From assembly GCF_047872805.1 (NCBI RefSeq), contig NZ_JBLQUK010000005.1:133397-197396 (forward strand): DNA of 64,000 nt. Direction: 5' to 3'. Source of the DNA: Erythrobacter sp047872805. GTDB taxonomy: Bacteria; Pseudomonadota; Alphaproteobacteria; Sphingomonadales; Sphingomonadaceae. Under the pieces are notes generated by a model. It worked only from the letters and a program-made list of their open reading frames with translations. It ran no database searches and was not told the DNA's origin. A program made the translations under genes and the position numbers. Numbering within the stretch: the stretch's first letter is position 1; every line of letters begins with the position of its first letter. This document shows positions 1-8,615 of the stretch, piece after piece.

Positions 1-1075
1 GACAGCTTGCGCAGCCGGAGTGGCGATAATCACCCGGCTGATCATTGGTGCCCATGAACCACGTAAACGGATCGTTGAGCCGGGTCTTATGGATGTTCAA
101 AGCCGGGATTGCCACGCGCAGGCCAGTGGCTGGACCGCGGTTCGACTGTTTGAGATCGGGCCGGCCAGGTTCCTCAAGCCGCTGGATCAGGCCAGTCGGG
201 TTGGGCAGGCCAATTTCCGGGAACTGCGACAGGATATTGCGTCCACCGCGCTCAAACACACGGAACACGTCGGCAGGCGGGATCACATGCCACGTCGGCA
301 GCGGATAGAGCTGCGACAGCACACCGCGCGCGCGCTGTTCATCGGACAGCTCGCCTTCTTCACCTTCGCCCGGAGACGAGATGACATTGGCAATACCGCT
401 AACCGTGGCGGGATCGCCGCTGCGAGTGTAGGCTTCACCGAGCATGTAATTTTTGAAGGGCAAGATGCCGTTATTATAGGTCGCACCGCCCCACAGCATT
501 GCGCCGGTCGCCATGATCGACCGCTCCGCCGCTTCGATCGATTGGATATGGCACGACCCGCAGGCTTCGCGGGCAACGCGGTAATCCGAAGGGTTCACGA
601 ATTTCACAAATTCAGGCGATTCCTGATTGAGCAGCGCATAGGATCGCTGCGGGTTCGCCGATGAGGGAAAATGCCAGCTGCCGGGATATTTGGGCAGCAC
701 ATGGGCGGAATCGCGCGCGGCGACATATTCGGGATGGTCTTGCGGCAGATCGGAATTGCCGCGTACGTTTGCATTACCGCCGTGACAGTCGGTGCAGCCC
801 AATCGCACCGCCGGGGTGGTGTGCATCGTCGGTGCGTCGGTCTGCAGGTGGCAGGTGTAGCAGCCCTCTGATTTCGCATCCATGTCCGCCTGCGATTGAC
901 GCGCAGGTGCAGGCGGCGCGGTGACAAGACTGTAATCGCGATAGGTCGGCTTTTCCTTGTCCGCTGCCTGCGTTTCCGATTGGAACACAGACAGGCCCAG
1001 GATCAGCGTAGCGACCGCAAGGAGCGCATAACGCAGCGACAAACGGCTTTCGGTCGAGATGAGCTTTCCTAGCAT
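1..1075 (-). CDS. Multihaem c-type cytochrome (3' end beyond the window)
   Basis: The reading frame is open from an ATG at 1075 to base 1, so at least 358 residues are present and the C-terminus is missing. Residues about 17-37 form a hydrophobic Sec signal ending near TQA. Haem motifs are CYTCH (72-76), CTDCH (94-98) and CGSCH (172-176), and a fourth, CASC, is cut by the window edge. The protein is therefore a periplasmic or exported electron carrier. Its start overlaps the stop of the upstream barrel gene as TGATG, so the two are translationally coupled. It is the last visible gene of the 6358-1 operon. Substrate and total haem number cannot be read here. Confidence 0.85.
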   Translation of the reverse strand, partial: MLGKLISTESRLSLRYALLAVATLILGLSVFQSETQAADKEKPTYRDYSLVTAPPAPARQSQADMDAKSEGCYTCHLQTDAPTMHTTPAVRLGCTDCHGGNANVRGNSDLPQDHPEYVAARDSAHVLPKYPGSWHFPSSANPQRSYALLNQESPEFVKFVNPSDYRVAREACGSCHIQSIEAAERSIMATGAMLWGGATYNNGILPFKNYMLGEAYTRSGDPATVSGIANVISSPGEGEEGELSDEQRARGVLSQLYPLPTWHVIPPADVFRVFERGGRNILSQFPEIGLPNPTGLIQRLEEPGRPDLKQSNRGPATGLRVAIPALNIHKTRLNDPFTWFMGTNDQPGDYRHSGCASC

Positions 1076-2988
1076 CAGTATGTCAACGTCACATTTGCAA
1101 GGACGGAATAGAATGCGTCCTGGTTGCCAAGATTGTCGAACAGGTCCTTAAACCCGTCGCCCGCGACCAGCGCGGCGCCCGACAGACGAAACACAATGTT
1201 CTGCGTAGCCTTTGGCCGCCAGATTGCAGAGGCCGAAAGATCATAGCCGATTTCTTCAGGGATCGTTCCTTCAATCCTCAAATTCTCCAGCGTGGTGGTG
1301 TCTTCGAACCAGAGATGGTTGGCATTGGCGCTGATACGGAATTCAGGGGTGAGATCGAAATCCGCACCCACTCCGATCAACCACAGGCCGGGATTGTTGA
1401 AGTTTGATTGCCCCTGCTCTTTGGAAGAGCGCAGATTGTTCAAAATGCCGTTGCGGCTGTTCACCGAAATGACGCGCCCGCCGCCGGCAAAGGGGATTGT
1501 CTGGCGGATCCAGTAAGATGTATCAGCCCCCGCAAACACCGGGTTTTCGAATATCGCATCGAAACCGGTTTCTTCATTATCATAGGGATCGCTGTCGCCG
1601 CTCTGGTAAAGGCCTGAAAGCCGGAAACGCATCCAGTCACGGTCATAGCTTAACTCAACAGCGCCGAATTGGGCGTTGATATCGGCAGGTTCGCCGGTGA
1701 AGGTGTTGTTGCGATCCTCACCCAGCGCCCAATAAGCGCTCGCCGTGATGTTGATCCGCCCGATCCGGCCATCGGCATTATAGCCGATATAAAACACGTC
1801 ATATTCGCGTCCACGCAAATCGCCAATTAGCGCAGGTCGTACTGGAAACCCGTTATCGTCGATTTCGATATCGTCAGCTTCGCGGTTGCGGTTGTAGGCG
1901 AGCGTAATCTGGCTGGTCAGCGCCGGAATCAGGAAATCCTGGCGATAGAGATTGGCGATGAACACCAGATCATCGCGCGGGCTCTGAACAACCGAATTAA
2001 GCCCGCTGTTGGTGTCTTTTTCAAGCCGCCAGAACGCAGCAAGGTTGAACTGCAACCGGTTGTTGTCGCGGTTGCCGAACAACCGCACGCCCAATTGCTG
2101 ATCGTTGAACAGAAACCCGCGAAAATCAGCCTGAAACGGCTGAATCCCAGCGCGCACCGAGATAAAATCAAACCGGTCATTGTCGTATTGGGAGAAGTGG
2201 TAATCGACGAATGCTTCCTGCACGCCAAGGAAATGGTCGAGCCGGTGGCTTTCGCGCGAGGGTTCGACAAACAGCACCCGGCGTTCAGGCACATCGACAT
2301 AATTGACATTGTAGGCGAATGTCAGCCGGTATTCGACCGAAGGCGGTTTATAAGCGGTGCTGCCCTTGAGCAACGCAAAACCTGCGATGAAAGTCTGCGA
2401 AAGAACGGTCGAGAAATCGTTGCCAAAAACATCGAGCCGGTCGGGGTCCTCGGTCGTCTGGATGCCGACCGGAATCGGGAAAGTGCGCGGCTCATAGACC
2501 GTATCGCTGATCAGGTTGGCGACAAAAAACCAGTCATTGCCGGTAATCGGCAACCACGGCACCTTGGCCGGGTTGATCGGGCGATCGCCCTTGTATGTGT
2601 TCTGGTTATAGGGGTCGAAAATGTCTTCTTCGATAATCCCGAGCCCTTCGATCAGACGCCACCGATCAGGAATCGGGACTTGATCGGGTGAAAAGGCTTG
2701 CGGCGGCGGCGCACGGATCGCGCCTTCGTTTTCCTGCTCGATCTCATCGGGCAGCGGCGAATTGAAACCGGGCCGCTCACGCCCGTCGATGATGTCGCGG
2801 TCAAGCGGTTCGGGATCAGGATTTGCGGTCTGGTTCAGCCCTTCCGGCGCGTCTTCAACCTGACCTTGCGGCTCAGCGTCTTGTTGCGCAGAAGGTGGGG
2901 CGGCAGCCGGATCCGCGGCCACAGCGGAGACTTCCGCAATAGCCAAGGGCTGCGACAGGATGACCAACGGTATCAGAGAGAAAGCCAT
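1075..2988 (-). CDS. Large outer-membrane beta-barrel protein of the cytochrome operon
   Basis: This 637-residue protein has a short N-terminal hydrophobic segment (about 1-25) that can serve as a signal peptide. An acidic, proline-rich periplasmic stretch (about 26-130) follows. The rest alternates short polar and aromatic strands, and the chain ends in a tyrosine after an alternating pattern (LANVTLTY), as outer-membrane barrels do. I do not recognise a named family; parts resemble alginate-export-type porins. It starts 2 bases after the stop of the HbpS-like lipoprotein and overlaps the next cytochrome gene by one base. Sandwiched between cytochrome genes, it could be the barrel sheath of a porin-cytochrome complex (inference). 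A substrate porin is the alternative. Confidence 0.7.
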   Translation of the reverse strand: MAFSLIPLVILSQPLAIAEVSAVAADPAAAPPSAQQDAEPQGQVEDAPEGLNQTANPDPEPLDRDIIDGRERPGFNSPLPDEIEQENEGAIRAPPPQAFSPDQVPIPDRWRLIEGLGIIEEDIFDPYNQNTYKGDRPINPAKVPWLPITGNDWFFVANLISDTVYEPRTFPIPVGIQTTEDPDRLDVFGNDFSTVLSQTFIAGFALLKGSTAYKPPSVEYRLTFAYNVNYVDVPERRVLFVEPSRESHRLDHFLGVQEAFVDYHFSQYDNDRFDFISVRAGIQPFQADFRGFLFNDQQLGVRLFGNRDNNRLQFNLAAFWRLEKDTNSGLNSVVQSPRDDLVFIANLYRQDFLIPALTSQITLAYNRNREADDIEIDDNGFPVRPALIGDLRGREYDVFYIGYNADGRIGRINITASAYWALGEDRNNTFTGEPADINAQFGAVELSYDRDWMRFRLSGLYQSGDSDPYDNEETGFDAIFENPVFAGADTSYWIRQTIPFAGGGRVISVNSRNGILNNLRSSKEQGQSNFNNPGLWLIGVGADFDLTPEFRISANANHLWFEDTTTLENLRIEGTIPEEIGYDLSASAIWRPKATQNIVFRLSGAALVAGDGFKDLFDNLGNQDAFYSVLANVTLTY

Positions 2989-2990
2989 CG

Positions 2991-4940
2991 CTACAGCCCC
3001 TCACATACATTCTGCGCCGGATCATCGAGGAACGGAGCGAATGGACAATTGATGTAGCGCAATCTCACTTGGCGGCTGCCAACTTGCACCACGATGCGGT
3101 CGGCGCGAATGTCGTTGGGAGCATTTCCCAATGTGCCTGTGCGAACCCCGGCATTATGCAAACCCAGGAAACTGATCATGTCATCCTGATCGATCCCGTC
3201 GCCAGATACGCCGATCCCGCCGACCAACTGATTGCCGCGATAGACCGGCACCGACCCTGGGAAAATCTGGATGCCGTTATCGATCCTGCTGCCTTGCCCT
3301 GCAACGCTGGGCAATGATGTGCAGCCGCGATTGGTGTCATTTGCCGATGCACCTAGGACGAAGCTCAGATGCTCTGCCAAATTACCGAGCACCAGCGCTG
3401 ATTGCAGACCCGTAGAGAACGGATTGAATTGTTCAATCGGGCGCGACAGCGGCCCGTTGGGTGTCCCGACTTCACCATCGGGGAAATAAGGGCGCGATAA
3501 ATTGCCGCCCGAACGGTCCGCAAAAGCGAAGGTGCCTGTGAGAGCATTCGGATCATTCAGGAACGTTCGAACGCGCTGCACATATTCAGGGACCTCGCCT
3601 TGCGCGGCGAGCAACTCATTCGCGGCAAAGGGACCCGAGAAGAAATTGGCCGTGCGCGCCTTTTGCAAGCTGGTATCAGTGCCAAAAATCGGGGCATCTG
3701 GCGACCGGACAATACCGAGTATGCGCCCGCGCGTATCGACCAGACTGATAGAAACCTGCGCCCGGCTATCGAGCGGGCGGCGGATCTGCGCGCGCGCGCG
3801 GCTCATAACCGTAAACGCTTCTTCGAGGATCGCTGCCGCTTCGGCCTGGGTGATCGGTGCGGAGACATCTGCGCCGTCGGTTCCGCCGCGCACCGGGAAA
3901 CGGTTGGTCCCTGCACCGTCAGTCAGAATGAAGGCATCCCGGTTGGCGAACTCTGTCGCGGTCGATGGCCGGATACCCGAAGCCTCCGAACCATAAGCAG
4001 TCCCAGCACGGATCGCTGCATTGGTGTATCCCCGCACTGCTACCAGCCCGCCTGGCGTCCCGGTAAAGCTGGCCCCCGAAACATTGCTGAGCGAATTGTA
4101 GGTGGTGTCGGTGTAGCGCAGGGAGGTTCCATCCGCCGAAATCCGGTCTGCGCGGATTTCTACCGGCGCCTCAAACCCGATTGTCCCAGCCAGTGCGATC
4201 GCTTCATCAGCGTCAATATCCACATCAAGCACATTGGGGTCAAAGCCATAAACCCCGTCTGCCGAAACTCCGACGCCGCCAACTACGACGCCGTTTTTGT
4301 AAAGTGGAAATCCGCCGGCATCGGCTGAAAGCCCGAGCGGAGAACGCTGCGGACCGATCGTTCCATCCGAAAACCGCGCTGACAAGTCAGAGCAAGGCAG
4401 TTGTGTGAACTGCACGCCGAACAACGGACCACTTTCCAGTCCCACCGTCGTTGGTGCGGGCGGGAAGTGTTGCTGCGCAATCTGCGATGCGACGCGAGTG
4501 GAAAAAGCATTGCCGCCGCTGGACAGATAGGCGCCCGTCACCGCCTTGGCGATGGCTGCGGTCTCTGCCGGAACATCAAGCCCCTGAATATCGATATTCT
4601 GCCCATTGGGAGCATCGGGGATCGCCGCAGTCAACGGCGCACCGGGCATACGGAACACCGCCAGAACATTGCCCACCCGGTCGGTAACCGCGATAACTGC
4701 AGGGGTGCCCTGCGCTGTAGCCTGCGCGGCAGCCCGTGCGATCACGTTTTGCACATCGCTGACCGACAGACTTTCGAGCGCCGGTACAGAAAATACCTGA
4801 CCCGCAGGCGGCGGCGCAGGGGGCGAAGGGGGCGGCGCATTGCCGGTGCCCCCACCCGCCGGCGCAGAGGAGCCTCCGCCACCGCAAGCAGTTAACACCA
4901 ACAACGGCGCCGCAACGATGGTTTTCCACCCCCCAACCAT
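2991..4940 (-). CDS. Lipoprotein with two HbpS/GlcG-like haem-binding domains
   Basis: The 649-residue protein begins with a lipoprotein signal; the lipobox LTAC is followed by a Gly/Ser and then a Pro-rich linker. Two copies of an HbpS/GlcG (DUF336-like) fold follow, about residues 55-260 and 365-615. Each contains an 'alpha helix then AVTD/LVDTRG..LG..R' start and the characteristic end 'P.Y..G..VGG.GVS.DG..D' (FPLYKNGVVVGGVGVSADG and VPVYRGNQLVGGIGVSGDG). HbpS proteins bind haem or act as redox-linked chaperones, so a role at the outer membrane with the flanking multihaem cytochromes is likely. Two bases separate it from each neighbour. Haem binding here is inferred from the family. Confidence 0.75.
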   Translation of the reverse strand: MVGGWKTIVAAPLLVLTACGGGGSSAPAGGGTGNAPPPSPPAPPPAGQVFSVPALESLSVSDVQNVIARAAAQATAQGTPAVIAVTDRVGNVLAVFRMPGAPLTAAIPDAPNGQNIDIQGLDVPAETAAIAKAVTGAYLSSGGNAFSTRVASQIAQQHFPPAPTTVGLESGPLFGVQFTQLPCSDLSARFSDGTIGPQRSPLGLSADAGGFPLYKNGVVVGGVGVSADGVYGFDPNVLDVDIDADEAIALAGTIGFEAPVEIRADRISADGTSLRYTDTTYNSLSNVSGASFTGTPGGLVAVRGYTNAAIRAGTAYGSEASGIRPSTATEFANRDAFILTDGAGTNRFPVRGGTDGADVSAPITQAEAAAILEEAFTVMSRARAQIRRPLDSRAQVSISLVDTRGRILGIVRSPDAPIFGTDTSLQKARTANFFSGPFAANELLAAQGEVPEYVQRVRTFLNDPNALTGTFAFADRSGGNLSRPYFPDGEVGTPNGPLSRPIEQFNPFSTGLQSALVLGNLAEHLSFVLGASANDTNRGCTSLPSVAGQGSRIDNGIQIFPGSVPVYRGNQLVGGIGVSGDGIDQDDMISFLGLHNAGVRTGTLGNAPNDIRADRIVVQVGSRQVRLRYINCPFAPFLDDPAQNVCEGL

Positions 4941-4942
4941 AA

Positions 4943-6358
4943 TTATTGCAACCTGCGAATGGCGGTGGTCGCCGAATTCAGCGCAGTGCGGAAATCGGCA
5001 GGGCGATATGAATTGGGTTCTTCGACCGCTGAATAAGCGCGGTTGATATCAGCGCGGATGCCGGCGGCAGCGCCTGCGGTGACACGGCCATTGCTAACCA
5101 GACCATTGAGCAGCGTATCGATCGCCATCACAGCCTGCACCGAACCCGAATAATCGGTGAAGCGCGGGCGGGTTGCGTTGCCGCCAATGATAGCAATCAC
5201 CTCAAACGCATCGGCATCAATATAGGCCCGCTGGCTCAGCGCATTGGACAGCGCTCCGGCGCGCTGAGCCAGTGTCCCGGCTGCTTCGCGCGCGGCCTCG
5301 GGACTGCCCTGCCCCATCGCGCGGTGGAAGGCACGGCTGGCAGTCTGAAAACTTTCTGCCTGCCCCGGCACGAGTGCCCCGGCGACCGCCGACAGCATGA
5401 TGATATTTTCATCATTGAACGGAGGATTGCCAAACGGAATTGGACGCTCAGGATTGACCTCAAAGGTCAGGCGCCGCTGGTCTGAATCCTGAATTTCGCG
5501 GTGGCAACTGTGACAATCATAAAAATAGAGCTGCGGAAACGCGCCCTCCATGCCGAATTTAGGCTGCGCAAAAAGGCGGGTCGCCCGCCGCACTGCCTCG
5601 GCTTGTCCGACCGCCCAGAACCGCACCGCATCGGGCTTGCGCTTACGAGCGATATAGTCGTCATCAATATCGTGATGCTGTTGCAGCGCGCTGAACAGGT
5701 CGAGCTCGAACGACACGCGCGGATGACCAGCGGCCATCATCGAATGGGTGACAAACTGTCCGGTCTTTTCCGAGCCGTAATGGCAATCAAGGCAGACGCT
5801 GGCGCGCGCTTGAGGATTGTCGAGCGGGGTTAGGCCATCGGCAACATTGGAAGCATGGGTTGCAGGTCGGGCATAATGCGTCGCCAGCCATCCCTCGGCG
5901 GCTCCGTGACAGCTTTCACAACCAACCCCGTCGCTCAGTTGAAAACGTTCCCCGCGCTGAGAAGCGGGCGCATAGGTCGCATGACAACCCAGGCATTGGG
6001 GGGCCTGCGTTGCTGGGCCATAGCCAAGGCTGCTGGCGATTTGTTGACCTCTGCGCCCCGCTAGCACTGCGTAGGCACGGCTGTGTGCGCCGCTGACCGA
6101 GGACGGCTCCTGCCAACTGGCGATTTCATCTTGACGAACAACCGCGCCATTGCCTTCGGCGCGGCCATGGCAGGTTGAACCCGCGCAGCTCGCCACACCT
6201 TCGAATGTGCCGTTCCCATATGCGATTGCCGCAGGATAGGCCGCGATCAGCCCGAGCACGGCAAACAGGCGGACAAATCCGGCCCATTTGCCTGACAAGC
6301 CAGTGACTTTCCGACGCAAGGAAGCGGTCCACTTCCAATTCGGCCTTGATATTGTCAT
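4943..6358 (-). CDS. Pentahaem cytochrome c, cytochrome c554-like
   Basis: From the ATG at 6358 the protein has 471 residues: basic n-region, then a signal helix ending near IAYG. Five haem-type motifs are visible: an unusual CAGSTCH (CX4CH, 58-64), CLGCH (122-126), CESCH (147-151), CLDCH (189-193) and CHSCH (282-286). The C-terminal 180 residues carry no haem. The arrangement resembles the cytochrome c554 family of periplasmic multihaem carriers. The frame stays open upstream to 6532, but that stretch has no signal character. At 6358 a purine-rich GGGGGG lies upstream and the signal peptide begins at once. It is the first gene of the operon. Confidence 0.82.
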   Translation of the reverse strand: MTISRPNWKWTASLRRKVTGLSGKWAGFVRLFAVLGLIAAYPAAIAYGNGTFEGVASCAGSTCHGRAEGNGAVVRQDEIASWQEPSSVSGAHSRAYAVLAGRRGQQIASSLGYGPATQAPQCLGCHATYAPASQRGERFQLSDGVGCESCHGAAEGWLATHYARPATHASNVADGLTPLDNPQARASVCLDCHYGSEKTGQFVTHSMMAAGHPRVSFELDLFSALQQHHDIDDDYIARKRKPDAVRFWAVGQAEAVRRATRLFAQPKFGMEGAFPQLYFYDCHSCHREIQDSDQRRLTFEVNPERPIPFGNPPFNDENIIMLSAVAGALVPGQAESFQTASRAFHRAMGQGSPEAAREAAGTLAQRAGALSNALSQRAYIDADAFEVIAIIGGNATRPRFTDYSGSVQAVMAIDTLLNGLVSNGRVTAGAAAGIRADINRAYSAVEEPNSYRPADFRTALNSATTAIRRLQ

Positions 6359-6664
6359 CTCATACCCCCCACGAGATGCCTTAACTTTGCTCTTTTCTCG
6401 CCGCTGCGCAAGTCTTGCATCGATTGCACTTCGTCGAAACCCCCAGCCAATGCCCGCCAGCAAACTAGCAGGGCGCTGCGCCCAAGGCTTGTATAGTCCC
6501 GTCAAATCAAAGCGCTCTGCCTCAATTCCCATCCGCGAGTCTTTCTTGGATGGCGATCCCTGAGCGCCTTCTCACAAGCTTGAGCCAGGGATGCAACAAC
6601 CAATGCTGAAAATCGGCTACAAAACGCAAGAAAATGATCTTTCTGCGCATTTGAGCAGGGCAAA
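6359..6664. promoter_or_regulatory. Divergent intergenic region, cytochrome operon / FAD oxidase
   Basis: These 306 bases separate two divergent starts, so promoters for both must lie here. The one clear structural element is a perfect 13-base palindrome, GGGCGCTGCGCCC, at 6471-6483, about 115 bases upstream of the cytochrome start; it could form a hairpin in that leader. On the minus strand TTTGATTTGACG and TATACA occur near 6490-6510, but their spacing does not make a standard sigma70 promoter. I see no convincing small gene. Confidence 0.4.
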
Positions 6665-8464
6665 GTGACGTTTCGATCCTTTCCCATTCAGTCGCTGAGG
6701 GTCATGATGCGATCACTGTATGGGGGAGCAATCAACATCATGGCCGCGGCACCGATTCCACTTGAGGCTGATGGCTTCTATCACCCTTGCAGCGAAAGCG
6801 AGGTCATCGCGCTGATCCAATTCGCCAGATCCAATGCACTGCATGTGCGCGGTCGCGGAGCGACGCATTCCGTCGCATGGAGCATCTACACCGATCCGGT
6901 CGATGCCCATCCGCCCAACCGCACGCTGCAACAATCGCCGCCGCCGGGCGAAGTCAACCTGGCCTTTGACAAGATGCGCGACCTTGAATGGGTGGACGCA
7001 GCGGGGGGCGTGATCGAAGCTGGTCCGGGCATCAATCTGGGCTGGGACCCGCAGGACCCGTTTGGCGTCTCAACCCTCGAAAACAGCCTGCTGCATCAGA
7101 TTTTTGAACAAGGCTGGGCGGTTGATACGCTGGGCGGCATCACTCACCAGACTCTTGCCGGTTTTACCGCCACTGGTTCGGCCGGGGGGTCGACCCGCCA
7201 CGGCTGGGACAATGTGATCGCGTTCAGAATTGTCGATGGTTTGGGCAATGCCGAATGGATCGATCGGGATCATCCCCATTTCGACGCGATGGGAACGTCG
7301 ATGGGGCTGCTGGGGATCGTCACCCGTCTGCGCATGCAATTGGTGCCGATGTACAACATCACGGGCACAGAGATCATGACGGCGATCGGCGGAGCCGACG
7401 CACCCATGGATTTCCTTGGCGATGGGACCGCCCATCCGGCCCAACCGAGTCTCGGCGATTTTCTTAAAGAGCAGCCTTATGCAAGGGTCGTATGGTGGCC
7501 GCAAAAGGGGGCAGAGCGCATCCAGACATGGCAGGCCGAACGGGCCCTACGAAACGACCGAAATCTGATTCCCTATCAACAATTCACCCCTGATTTTGGC
7601 GGGCAGACCGAAATGCTGCTAGCATCGGTGGTGTTCATGCTGGCGGGCAACACCAACCCGCTGCGGATCATCGGCCTGATCTGGCAAAAGATCGGCATTT
7701 ATCTTGAGAATCTCGCGTTTGCTCTAAGGCAAAGTGGCAGTGGTTCGTTTTCGCGGTTCTTCACCTATCTGCTTGGCTGTGTGACCGGCATAATTGTGTG
7801 GGTTCTGGGTCTGGTGCTCGCCTTTTTGAGTGGGCTGATGCGAATTGCCTTTCCCAAACTGCTGCCGATTTTTCAGCCGCTGACCAAACCAGGCGCCGAA
7901 ACCCACTTTCACGATTATTACTGGCGCAGTCTGTGCATGGATAACACCGTAAGCGACGGACTGCTGGGGACCGAATTCACCGAAATCTGGGTGCCGATCC
8001 AATACACGCAGCGGGTGATGAACCTCTACCAATCGATGTTTGAGGCCGGGGGCAATGCAGCGACGGGATATTTCTCAACCGAAGTGTATGGTGGTCCGCC
8101 CACCGCAGGTTGGATGCATCCCGGCTACACCGACGGGAGCGATGAGTATAAAGACGGAAGCGTGCGGATCGATGTCTATTGGTTCCGCGACAACCAAGGC
8201 ATTCCCAATCTGGATGAGGGCTTTCTCGATCAATATTGGGAGGTCCTGCGCGACAATGGCGTCCCGTTCCGCCTCCATTGGGGCAAATTCGTCCCCCGCT
8301 ATGATTTCGCAGATTGGGCAGCCCATTATCGGGCAAACCTGCCGCGCTTCGATGATTTTATGGCGCTGCGCGAGGCACGCGATCCCGATGGCTTGTTCTT
8401 TACGGACTATTGGCGCCTGAGACTGACCGGCTCGACATCCATCGAGACTGTCGTAAGCGATTGA
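6665..8464 (+). CDS. FAD-linked aldonolactone oxidase-like protein with a membrane segment
   Basis: The 599-residue protein has an N-terminal FAD-binding (FAD_binding_4) domain with RGRGATHS, where the His could carry covalent flavin as in aldonolactone oxidases. A C-terminal ALO-type domain includes HWGK near 535-540 and a closing DPDGLFFTDYWR. The family oxidises sugar lactones or related alcohols using O2 or quinone. Unusually, a stretch of about 35 hydrophobic residues (about 365-402) lies between the domains and could be a membrane anchor. The frame starts at GTG 6665; ATG 6740, which follows GGGGGAG, is an equally good start and gives 574 residues. It is a single gene, divergent from the cytochrome operon. 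Substrate unknown. Confidence 0.75.
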   Translation: MTFRSFPIQSLRVMMRSLYGGAINIMAAAPIPLEADGFYHPCSESEVIALIQFARSNALHVRGRGATHSVAWSIYTDPVDAHPPNRTLQQSPPPGEVNLAFDKMRDLEWVDAAGGVIEAGPGINLGWDPQDPFGVSTLENSLLHQIFEQGWAVDTLGGITHQTLAGFTATGSAGGSTRHGWDNVIAFRIVDGLGNAEWIDRDHPHFDAMGTSMGLLGIVTRLRMQLVPMYNITGTEIMTAIGGADAPMDFLGDGTAHPAQPSLGDFLKEQPYARVVWWPQKGAERIQTWQAERALRNDRNLIPYQQFTPDFGGQTEMLLASVVFMLAGNTNPLRIIGLIWQKIGIYLENLAFALRQSGSGSFSRFFTYLLGCVTGIIVWVLGLVLAFLSGLMRIAFPKLLPIFQPLTKPGAETHFHDYYWRSLCMDNTVSDGLLGTEFTEIWVPIQYTQRVMNLYQSMFEAGGNAATGYFSTEVYGGPPTAGWMHPGYTDGSDEYKDGSVRIDVYWFRDNQGIPNLDEGFLDQYWEVLRDNGVPFRLHWGKFVPRYDFADWAAHYRANLPRFDDFMALREARDPDGLFFTDYWRLRLTGSTSIETVVSD

Positions 8465-8615
8465 AGAAGGCGGAGCTTTCTGCACCCTGAGGACGCGTTA
8501 GCGTTAAGAAAGCGTAACATCACTGTCTCGGTTAACACCTAGCGTTCTCTCATTCGATTCGAGTGGCCGAAGTCGGTGCTTTCCCGAATCGCAATAGCTT
8601 TTTGGGGGAATTCTC

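Noticed and set aside
20..664. 214-residue plus-strand frame at the left edge
   Set aside because: It opposes the multihaem cytochrome, whose CXXCH motifs and signal peptide show that the minus strand is coding.
8510..8540. TAACA/TGTC-like sites upstream of the RTX nuclease
   Set aside because: Spacing differs from the two matching operators and the half-sites are incomplete.
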